From the NCBI GenBank assembly GCA_947253135.1, contig CAMXYS010000087.1:1-6708 (forward strand): a stretch of DNA of 6,708 bases, in the 5' to 3' direction. The notes under the pieces were generated by a model. The model worked only from the letters and a program-made list of their open reading frames with translations. It was not told the DNA's origin and did not search any database. Of the stretch, positions 1 through 5,218 are shown piece by piece (position 1 is the stretch's first letter; every line of letters starts with the position of its first letter). Origin of the DNA: an uncultured Clostridia bacterium (GTDB lineage: Bacteria; Bacillota; Clostridia; Saccharofermentanales; Fastidiosipilaceae). The translations under genes were made by a program, and so were the position numbers.

Positions 1-45
1 TTATCCAGGACGTCTCGTGGGCTCGGAGATGTGTATAAGAGACAG
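1..45 (+). other. Nextera sequencing adapter at contig end (artefact)
   Basis: Positions 27-45 read AGATGTGTATAAGAGACAG, the 19-base Tn5 mosaic end used in Nextera libraries. Positions 12-26 read GTCTCGTGGGCTCGG, the Nextera read-2 adapter arm. Bases 1-11 lie where the i7 index and the last base of the P7 primer would sit, so they are probably index remnant, although the index itself was not identified. Genomic sequence starts at 46. Translated in the tuf frame on the minus strand, the adapter adds a false tail (LSLIHISEPTRRPG) and a false stop codon at 1-3. On the plus strand it gives the spurious start MYKRQ. Nothing in this interval is biological. Confidence 0.98.
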
Positions 46-312
46 AACATAGTCAGCGTGTCCGGGGCAGTCAACGTGGGCGTAGTGACGCTTATCTGTT
101 TCATACTCAACGTGAGAAGAGTTGATGGTAATACCACGCTCTTTTTCTTCCGGAGCATTATCGATCTGGCTGTAGTCACGGGCATCAGCGCCGCCCTTCA
201 AAGCCAGTACTTTGGTGATCGCAGCTGTCAAGCTGGTCTTACCATGGTCAACGTGGCCGATTGTACCGACGTTAACATGGGGTTTGGTACGTTCAAATTT
301 TTGTTTACCCAT
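46..312 (-). CDS. tuf: Elongation factor Tu, N-terminal fragment (3' end missing)
   Basis: This is the GTPase that carries aminoacyl-tRNA to the ribosomal A site as a ternary complex in the cytoplasm. Only the first 89 residues are genuine, against roughly 395-400 in the family. They cover the start of the G domain: P-loop GHVDHGKT at residues 19-26, switch I RGITI at 59-63, and DCPGH at 81-85 with the catalytic histidine H85. The fragment stops after HADYV, exactly where the adapter begins, so the truncation is a library or assembly artefact and not a pseudogene. The ATG at 310-312 is preceded by a strong TAAGGAGGAA ribosome binding site (321-330). The gene lies 159 bases after fusA, the usual last position of the str operon. 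It may be expressed by readthrough and also from a candidate promoter in the gap. Confidence 0.97.
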
Positions 313-390
313 TCTCTAGGTTCCTCCTTATAATCAGCTCGCAACTGACATGGTTAGCACTTCGCATTTTCGGCTAATGCCTCACGAGAC

Positions 391-418
391 ATTTTACTAT
401 ATTTTCTCGTCTTTGCAA
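391..418 (-). promoter_or_regulatory. Candidate internal promoter for tuf
   Basis: Read on the minus strand, a TTGCAA hexamer (413-418; 4 of 6 matches to TTGACA) is separated by 16 bases from TAAAAT (391-396; 5 of 6 matches to TATAAT). Transcription would start near 384 and leave a leader of about 70 bases before the tuf ATG. A separate promoter for tuf downstream of fusA is biologically plausible because EF-Tu is needed in excess over the other str products. A six-base inverted repeat, ACGAGA/TCTCGT (384-389 and 405-410), flanks the -10 element, but this could be chance. The call rests only on hexamer matches. Confidence 0.4.
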
Positions 419-471
419 ATAATGCAACAGCCGCGAGCTCACTTGTCTTTCACATCAGGCCACAAGCTAAA

Positions 472-2538
472 TTACTTGGCCAGAATTTCTTCCATAATGC
501 TCTTCGGCACTTCATCAAAGTGATCAATTTGCATCACAAAGTTACCGCGTCCCTGGGTGGCGGACCGCAAGGTGGTCGCATAACCGAACATGTTGGCCAG
601 CGGTACAAAAGCAGTGATCTGCTGAGCACCCGGCAGGGCCTCCATGCCGTCAATACGGCCGCGGCGGGAACTGACATCACCCATAACATCGCCTAAATAT
701 TCTTCCGGAACGGTAATATCAACACGCATGATCGGTTCAAGCAAAACCGGATCCGCCTTGCGCATACCGTCCTTAAAGCCCATTGAGCCGGCGATCTTAA
801 AGGCCATTTCGGAAGAGTCAACATCATGGTAAGAGCCGTCTACTACACGGACCTTGACGTCGACAACCGGATAGCCGCCCAAAATACCGGACTGCATAGC
901 CTCCTGGATACCGTTGTCAATCGGGTTGATGAATTCCTTGGGAATAACACCGCCGACGATCTTGTTCTCGAAGACATAACCTTCGCCGCGCTCCAGCGGT
1001 TCAAGTTCGAGCACGCAGTCACCGTACTGACCGTGACCGCCGGACTGGCGGACAAACTTACCTTGTGCCGTAACCGCCTTGCGGATGGTCTCTTTGTAAG
1101 CGACCCGGGGCGCGCCGACATTGGCCTCAACCTTAAACTCACGCAAGAGTCGGTCAACAATAACATCCAAGTGCAGTTCGCCCATACCGGAGATAATGGT
1201 CTGCCCTGTCTCAGAATCTGTATGTGCCCGGAAAGTCGGATCTTCTTCGGCCAATTTTTGCAAAGCGATCAGCATCTTATCCTGGCTCGCCTTTGACTTG
1301 GGTTCAATTGCAACCGAGATAACCGGTTCAGGGAACTCCATTGATTCTAAAATAATCGGGTGGTCCGCGTCACACAGGCTGTCGCCGGTAGCAGTGTCAC
1401 GCAAACCGACTGCCGCTGCGATATCGCCTGAATAAACCGTCGAAATTTCGTTTCTGTGGTTGGCGTGCATCTGCAGCAGACGACCGATCCGTTCGCGCTT
1501 GCCCTTCGTAGCGTTTTGGACATAAGAACCGGAATTCAATTGTCCCGAATAAACGCGGAAAAAGCACAATTTGCCAACAAAGGGATCTGTCAGAATTTTA
1601 AAAGCCAAGGCGGAGAAGGGGGCATTGTCGTCAGTCGGACGCTCCTCTTCTTCCTCTGTAACCGGATTGACTCCCTTGATCGCCGGAATATCCAGCGGTG
1701 AGGGCATATAGTCAATAACCGCATCCAAGAGCATCTGCACGCCCTTGTTTTTGTAAGAGGAACCGCAGGTCACCGGGGTGATGCTGCAGGCAATGACAGC
1801 CCGCCGCAAGGCAGCCTTTAGGTCTGCCAGCTCAATCGGTTCGTTTTCTAAGAAGAGCATGGTCAGGTCTTCGTCAGTCTCAGCAATTGCCTCGACCATC
1901 TTCTCCCGCCACTCTTCCGCCAAGGGCAGAATGTCTTCCGGAATATCACATTCTTCAAATGTTTTACCGGTTTCATCGTGGTAGATCTCCGCCTTCATCG
2001 TCATCAAGTCGACGATGCCGACAAAAGAGTCTTCCTTGCCGATCGGAATCTGGATGGGCACTGCGTTGGTGTGCAGCCGCTCACGCATGGTGCCGACAGC
2101 ATGGAAAAAATCCGCACCGGTGACGTCCATCTTGTTGACATAGGCTATGCGGGGGACCCCGTAATTGTCAGCCTGGCGCCAAACTGTTTCCGTCTGCGGT
2201 TCAACGCCGCTCTTGGCATCCAAAAGGGTGACAGCTGAGTCCAGCACACGCAAAGAGCGTTCCACTTCAACCGTAAAGTCAACGTGGCCCGGCGTGTCAA
2301 TAATATTGACGCGGTGGTTTTTCCAGTGAGCAGTCGTAGCAGCGGAAGTGATGGTAATACCACGTTCCTTTTCCTGCTCCATGTAGTCCATGGTCGCGCC
2401 GCCCTCGTGGGTTTCGGCGGTCTTATGGATCCGACCGGTATAGTAGAGGATGCGCTCGGTAGTCGTTGTTTTGCCGGCGTCAATATGCGCCATAATACCG
2501 ATATTTCTCGTTTTTTCCAGCGAGAATTCTCTAGGCAT
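472..2538 (-). CDS. fusA: Elongation factor G
   Basis: This ribosomal translocase GTPase moves tRNAs and mRNA after peptide bond formation and, with RRF, helps recycle ribosomes. The 688 residues match the usual length of about 690-700. The G domain shows P-loop AHIDAGKT (17-24), switch I RGITI (59-63), DTPGH (81-85) and NKMD (135-138). Domains II and III follow (FKILTDPFVGKL; GMGELHLDVI), then domain IV with SGGHGQYG and its tip SYHDVDSSEMAF, and domain V with DVSSRRGRI and MFGYAT. All core motifs are intact, so the gene appears functional. Small departures from common sequences are NKMDV (often NKMDR) and PLANMFGYAT (often PLAEMFGYAT). The ATG at 2536-2538 has an AAGGAG site (2545-2550) six bases upstream. 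The gene starts 38 bases after rpsG and is almost certainly cotranscribed with it. It resembles canonical EF-G and not the tetracycline-protection paralogues. Confidence 0.98.
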   Translation of the reverse strand: MPREFSLEKTRNIGIMAHIDAGKTTTTERILYYTGRIHKTAETHEGGATMDYMEQEKERGITITSAATTAHWKNHRVNIIDTPGHVDFTVEVERSLRVLDSAVTLLDAKSGVEPQTETVWRQADNYGVPRIAYVNKMDVTGADFFHAVGTMRERLHTNAVPIQIPIGKEDSFVGIVDLMTMKAEIYHDETGKTFEECDIPEDILPLAEEWREKMVEAIAETDEDLTMLFLENEPIELADLKAALRRAVIACSITPVTCGSSYKNKGVQMLLDAVIDYMPSPLDIPAIKGVNPVTEEEEERPTDDNAPFSALAFKILTDPFVGKLCFFRVYSGQLNSGSYVQNATKGKRERIGRLLQMHANHRNEISTVYSGDIAAAVGLRDTATGDSLCDADHPIILESMEFPEPVISVAIEPKSKASQDKMLIALQKLAEEDPTFRAHTDSETGQTIISGMGELHLDVIVDRLLREFKVEANVGAPRVAYKETIRKAVTAQGKFVRQSGGHGQYGDCVLELEPLERGEGYVFENKIVGGVIPKEFINPIDNGIQEAMQSGILGGYPVVDVKVRVVDGSYHDVDSSEMAFKIAGSMGFKDGMRKADPVLLEPIMRVDITVPEEYLGDVMGDVSSRRGRIDGMEALPGAQQITAFVPLANMFGYATTLRSATQGRGNFVMQIDHFDEVPKSIMEEILAK

Positions 2539-2576
2539 TAACTACTCCTTCCCAATGGTCTTAAGCCGCCTCCGAC

Positions 2577-3047
2577 TTACCATCTGTAATGAGCAAACGC
2601 ACGGTTTGCTTCAGCCATTCTATGCATTTCTTCTTTGCGTCTGAATGCGCCACCGGTTTCGTTGCTGGCATCAATCAGTTCATTGGCCAACCGCTGCCGC
2701 ATCGTGCGCTCGCCGCGCGAGCGAGCAAATTGGACCAGCCAGCGCAAAGCTAAGGTTTGCCGACGTTCCGGACGGACCTCGATCGGGACCTGGTAGTTGG
2801 CACCACCGACCCGCCGAGCTTTAACTTCCAAAAGCGGCATGGTGTTTTCAACCGCCTGGTTGAAAACTTCCAGAGGATCCTTATCCGTCGTCTCTTTGAT
2901 TAATTCAAAGGCGCCGTAGGTGATCTTCTGGGCTACTCCCTTTTTACCGTGAAGCATAACGTTGTTGATTAACTTACTAACTCGAACATCGTTATACAGA
3001 GGATCCGGGAGAACTTCTCTCTTGGGGACATGACCTTTTCTAGGCAT
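2577..3047 (-). CDS. rpsG: 30S ribosomal protein S7
   Basis: S7 is a primary 16S rRNA-binding protein that nucleates assembly of the 30S head and lines the E-site mRNA exit. The product has 156 residues, the standard bacterial length. It starts MPRKGHVPKREVLPDP and contains the conserved VSKLINNVMLHGKK, the RRVGGANYQVPIEV loop, ALRWLVQFAR and the C-terminal EEMHRMAEANRAFAHYRW. The ATG at 3045-3047 has an AGGAGG site (3055-3060) seven bases upstream. The 144-base gap to rpsL contains nested inverted repeats that end next to this ribosome binding site. In E. coli S7 represses its own operon by binding the rpsL-rpsG spacer. Whether the structure here does the same job is inference. Confidence 0.98.
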   Translation of the reverse strand: MPRKGHVPKREVLPDPLYNDVRVSKLINNVMLHGKKGVAQKITYGAFELIKETTDKDPLEVFNQAVENTMPLLEVKARRVGGANYQVPIEVRPERRQTLALRWLVQFARSRGERTMRQRLANELIDASNETGGAFRRKEEMHRMAEANRAFAHYRW

Positions 3048-3064
3048 TGCCTTCCCTCCTTTTC

Positions 3065-3096
3065 ATGATAATGCAGGTAAAATTACCTGATATCAT
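3065..3096 (-). promoter_or_regulatory. Interrupted palindrome abutting the rpsG ribosome binding site
   Basis: The inner arms CAGGTAA (3074-3080) and TTACCTG (3083-3089) are perfect inverted repeats with two bases between them. They are flanked by a second perfect pair, ATGATA (3065-3070) and TATCAT (3091-3096), with a three-by-one internal bulge. In the rpsL-rpsG transcript this can fold into a hairpin of up to 13 base pairs, less those lost to form a loop. The hairpin would end one or two bases before the AAAGGAGG of rpsG. The position suggests a translational control element or a processing site. An operator for a dimeric DNA-binding protein is an alternative. The structure is visible in the sequence but its function is not. 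Confidence 0.5.
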
Positions 3097-3100
3097 AGGT

Positions 3101-3174
3101 ACTCAATTTCCTTATCGGAATCTGTCATGCTCACAGGCCACTGTAAAAAGTACGGTGTACTTGAGCAATTGAGT
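3101..3174 (-). other. Long-range inverted repeats in the rpsL-rpsG spacer (possible structured RNA)
   Basis: ACTCAATT (3101-3108) and AATTGAGT (3167-3174) are a perfect eight-base pair. Directly inside it on the right-hand side, TGAGC (3162-3166) pairs with GCTCA (3129-3133). AAGTAC (3148-3153) and GTACTT (3157-3162) form a small hairpin with a three-base loop, followed on the minus strand by a short run of T. Together with the palindrome at 3065-3096, most of the spacer can pair. The small hairpin plus T-run is too weak to call a terminator. Chance could account for each short stem alone, but the nesting is suggestive. Confidence 0.35.
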
Positions 3175-3191
3175 CCAACCCATGATCTTCT

Positions 3192-3620
3192 TTAGTTCTT
3201 CACTTTTGCAGCCTTGGGCTTCTTGGCACCATACTTGGAGCGACCCTGCATGCGGTCGGCCACGCCGGATGCATCCAAAGCGCCGCGAACGATATGGTAA
3301 CGCACACCGGGCAAGTCCTTGACTCTACCACCTCTGATCAAAACAACCGAGTGCTCTTGCAGATTATGGCCGATACCGGGGATATAAGCTGCAACTTCCA
3401 TGCCGGAAGTCAGACGCACCCTGGCGACCTTGCGCAAAGCTGAATTAGGTTTTTTCGGCGTTGTGGTCCGGACAACTGTGCAGACACCGCGCTTTTGCGG
3501 CGAGTGAACGGTCGTTGTGCGCTTATTCAAAGTGTTGTAGTTGACATGCAGCGCCGGCGAATTGGACTTGCTGTCCTTCTTAGCGCGACCCGTCTTAACT
3601 AATTGGTTGAACGTAGGCAT
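3192..3620 (-). CDS. rpsL: 30S ribosomal protein S12
   Basis: S12 sits at the decoding centre of the 30S subunit and influences accuracy and streptomycin response. The start is set at the ATG of MPTFNQLVKTGRAKK (3618-3620), preceded by AGGAGGTG at 3626-3633. A reading from 3650 would add ten residues that do not belong to the family and would overrun this ribosome binding site. The 142-residue product has the Firmicutes-type extra loop (about residues 24-40) before SPQKRGVC. It then has TTTPKKPNSALRK with K57, the equivalent of E. coli K42, and GGRVKDLPGVRYH with K101 and D102, equivalents of K87 and the methylthiolated D88. All classic streptomycin-resistance positions carry wild-type residues. 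It is the first gene of the operon, about 64 bases downstream of the predicted transcription start. Confidence 0.98.
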   Translation of the reverse strand: MPTFNQLVKTGRAKKDSKSNSPALHVNYNTLNKRTTTVHSPQKRGVCTVVRTTTPKKPNSALRKVARVRLTSGMEVAAYIPGIGHNLQEHSVVLIRGGRVKDLPGVRYHIVRGALDASGVADRMQGRSKYGAKKPKAAKVKN

Positions 3621-3659
3621 CAGTACACCTCCTTTCGTAAAATCTGTCATTAATTGACG

Positions 3660-3688
3660 AAAAAATTGCCCGCAAAATTACGGACAAT
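3660..3688 (-). terminator. Terminator-like hairpin overlapping the str transcript start
   Basis: Read on the minus strand, ATTGTCCG (3688-3681) pairs with CGGGCAAT (3672-3665), giving eight pairs including one G-U around an eight-base loop, followed by a run of T (3664-3660). This has the form of an intrinsic terminator. The predicted start of the str transcript falls near 3684, inside the left arm. RNA begun at the str promoter would therefore lack part of the stem, while RNA arriving from the lipoprotein gene would form it fully. It may end the upstream unit without stopping the str operon. The stem is short, so strength is uncertain. Confidence 0.5.
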
Positions 3689-3690
3689 TC

Positions 3691-3719
3691 ATTCTATCAC
3701 CTTTATTCTTCACTGGCAA
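3691..3719 (-). promoter_or_regulatory. Strong sigma-A type promoter of the str operon
   Basis: Read on the minus strand, the -35 element TTGCCA (3714-3719) and the -10 element TAGAAT (3691-3696) each match the consensus at 5 of 6 positions and are separated by the ideal 17 bases. TGA directly before the -10 supplies an extended -10 TGn motif. The start point would be near 3684, giving a leader of about 64 bases ahead of rpsL. Its quality and place suit a highly expressed ribosomal operon transcribed independently of upstream genes. Confidence 0.8.
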
Positions 3720-3791
3720 ATGCTTGAGCGGGCGGGATTTTTGCCTCTTGAATGGGAAGCAAAACGGGATTCTTAGCACCCGACCCACAAG

Positions 3792-3977
3792 CTAAGCGGT
3801 CCACCCTTCTTTTGTTGAGCCCCTAAGCCACAACACCGGACTGACAATAAAGAGACCGGCAAGCGTTCCGGTTGAAAGCATCTGCAAGACCGCCAGCTCA
3901 GCAAAGTAACAGAACAGAAAGAGGTAGCCGGTCAGAAAGGCGACAAGGACTAATAGTAAGGTGATGTTTCTTTTCAG
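3792..3977 (-). CDS. Possible 61-residue hydrophobic membrane peptide, non-standard start
   Basis: An open frame on the minus strand has no ATG, GTG or TTG where a start is expected. It does have a CTG (3975-3977) nine bases after GGAGG (3987-3991). Read from there it gives 61 residues beginning M-KRNITLLLVLVAFLTGYLF. The N-terminus is basic and is followed by a hydrophobic stretch (about 5-25), a short AEL break, and a second hydrophobic stretch (about 37-51) ending WLRGSTKEGWTA. That is the pattern of a small two-helix membrane protein. It begins 37 bases after the lipoprotein stop codon and in the same frame. The SD lies in a small inverted repeat (AACCG/CGGTT, 3981-3995). It could be a real small gene with a CTG start, the decayed end of a larger membrane gene, or chance. 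I do not recognise the family. Confidence 0.35.
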   Translation of the reverse strand: MKRNITLLLVLVAFLTGYLFLFCYFAELAVLQMLSTGTLAGLFIVSPVLWLRGSTKEGWTA

Positions 3978-4013
3978 GATAACCGTCCTCCGGTTGGTTT
4001 TATTGCCCAGTTT

Positions 4014-4865
4014 TTACTGCTTTTGAGGTGTATCGAGGCATTCGATATAGCAGCCTACAGTTCCATCTGTTCGTACAATTGTCAAAAACTCACCATCATT
4101 CAAAGATAACGTCACGGCCGAGCTCAAAGGGGCTTTAAACGTATTGACAGCAATTTTATCTTCTGTTGCTAGAGCGTAGAATCCCAGTTGGAAAAAGCCG
4201 GACTTATTTTCATTATCGTAACCTTTATACAGAGTAACGAGAGTTGGTAGAGGAATCAGAGAAAATTGCTTTTCATTTTCCCTTGGACATGTTAGACGAT
4301 ATAAACCTGCCTTGATATCTCTCCCCACTAGAAGTTCAAGTTTACCTTCGATTGGTGTTCTTTTTTCTGGTTCGATAACGTAATTCGATTCAAGCGTCTC
4401 TCCTGCAAAGTAATTGCCCATTAGAATCTCATCAAGTTCTTGACTACTGAGAGATGTTTTACTGCCATCCATATACTCAATTAGGCAACTCTCTATACGC
4501 ATAGAAAAAGCTTGTTTATTTTTTATCACTTTTTTCCATACTGCCCATTCTGCCTTCCCCTCTGGCGAAATTGGACCTTCATGCTTAAGCTCTATACTCT
4601 TTTTATCCGTAAGCTCATCTGCAACGACATCATTGAGCTGGTTTAAGGGCGCAACTTCAAAAGTTGCATATTTAATCTCTTTATCTTTATTTTTGTTCGT
4701 AAAGATTATTTGCGCATCAACTAAGCCATTCTCATCTGCTTTTGAGAGTCCAAAGCTGTGTATTTGAATCGTTTGTTTTAAGTCCTCTGCTGTTTTGACG
4801 CCTGAGCCACATGCTGATAACAAAGAAAATACCAGAACTAAAAATAAACCTATTGTTTTTTTCAT
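4014..4865 (-). CDS. Putative lipoprotein of unknown function
   Basis: The start is taken at ATG 4863-4865 (MKKTIGLF), which follows a GAGGAG site at 4876-4881. An upstream ATG at 4886 would add seven residues before the signal peptide and lacks a good site. The 283-residue product has a lipoprotein signal: KK, a hydrophobic core, then the lipobox LSAC at residues 16-19, so C19 should be lipidated and the protein anchored outside the membrane. About residues 35-145 look like a beta-rich domain with FTNKNKDKEIKYATFEV and YMDGSKTSL, reminiscent of DUF5780-like domains of Firmicutes surface proteins. The C-terminal part (about 175-275) carries VGRDIKAGLYRLTC and LNDGEFLTI, a pattern seen in other small Firmicutes lipoproteins. 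These resemblances are from memory and unverified. Function is unknown. The gene is visibly more AT-rich than its neighbours, which suggests an accessory or transferred gene. Confidence 0.85.
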   Translation of the reverse strand: MKKTIGLFLVLVFSLLSACGSGVKTAEDLKQTIQIHSFGLSKADENGLVDAQIIFTNKNKDKEIKYATFEVAPLNQLNDVVADELTDKKSIELKHEGPISPEGKAEWAVWKKVIKNKQAFSMRIESCLIEYMDGSKTSLSSQELDEILMGNYFAGETLESNYVIEPEKRTPIEGKLELLVGRDIKAGLYRLTCPRENEKQFSLIPLPTLVTLYKGYDNENKSGFFQLGFYALATEDKIAVNTFKAPLSSAVTLSLNDGEFLTIVRTDGTVGCYIECLDTPQKQ

Positions 4866-5218
4866 CACATCTAAACTCCTCGACAAAATTCACAGTAAGA
4901 ACTTCACTTTACCTCACCCTACCAGATAGGCTTTAATTATTCATCTTTAGTTTACATTTGATGTCGAGTGAGATTTAATTTTGGGTAAAGGCGGAAGTGA
5001 GGTTCGACCTTTCCATGTTCTATCTAAATAAGCATCCAGATGGTACTTTTCATTTCATTATTGCCCTATATGATTCACTATCTGTTCGTCAGTCTTGCAA
5101 CTCCACATGGATTATGCAAGGCCGGCCCCGTTTTTGTACAATAAACAGGCACATCTCTAAGAAGACTACCAAAATTTCCTGTGAGTAAGAGGCTCGCAAA
5201 AGATAGGGAGAAAAGCAA
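4866..5218. other. Divergent AT-rich intergenic region, no confident gene
   Basis: This 353-base stretch separates the lipoprotein gene (leftward) from the ClC gene (rightward), so it should hold the promoters of both. The best plus-strand -10 match is TACAAT at 5137-5142, with a poor -35 (ATGCAA, 5114-5119) at 17 bases, too weak to call firmly. No convincing minus-strand promoter was found. A 63-codon frame opens at GTG 4997 on the plus strand and ends at 5188, but it has a poor ribosome binding site and no recognisable protein character. A GGCCGGCC palindrome lies at 5119-5126 in otherwise AT-rich DNA. No tRNA, repeat array or mobile-element gene was seen. Confidence 0.6.
4899..5005. repeat. 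Imperfect interrupted inverted repeat between the divergent genes
   Basis: The left arm GAACTTCAC followed by TTTACC (4899-4913) matches, in inverted orientation, GGTAAA (4984-4989) and GTGAGGTTC (4997-5005). The right arm has a seven-base insertion between its two blocks and one mismatch, which would be a G-U pair in plus-strand RNA. The arms enclose about 70 bases of AT-rich DNA. It may be a long weak hairpin, a remnant of a small mobile element, or a regulatory dyad. No target-site duplication was evident. Chance is not excluded. Confidence 0.25.

Noticed and set aside
46..312. tuf as a natural pseudogene
   Set aside because: The break coincides exactly with the adapter junction, and all 89 residues before it are canonical.
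31..333. Plus-strand 100-codon frame starting MYKRQ
   Set aside because: It begins inside the Nextera adapter and then reads the antisense of tuf. It has no protein features of its own.
336..439. AGCTCGC (336-342) and GCGAGCT (433-439) as a long-range stem in the fusA-tuf gap
   Set aside because: A single 7-base pair across about 90 bases is near the chance level for a gap of this size, and it includes no further pairing.
460..470. CCACAAGCTAA repeated at 460-470 and 3785-3795, both beside stop codons
   Set aside because: An 11-base exact repeat is expected several times by chance in 6.7 kb. The flanking bases differ and no structure is shared.
3621..3650. Longer S12 start adding MTDFTKGGVL
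   Set aside because: The extension includes the strong AGGAGGTG site of the downstream ATG. The family begins at MPT(F/I)NQL, so the start is 3620.
3760..3795. CGGG/CCCG hairpin followed by TTTT after the small ORF as a terminator
   Set aside because: It has only four base pairs around a ten-base loop and a short T-run, weaker than the hairpin at 3660-3688.
4997..5188. 63-codon plus-strand frame starting at GTG
   Set aside because: It has no clear ribosome binding site, no recognisable motif, and a composition like random intergenic translation. It is mentioned only in the spacer entry.
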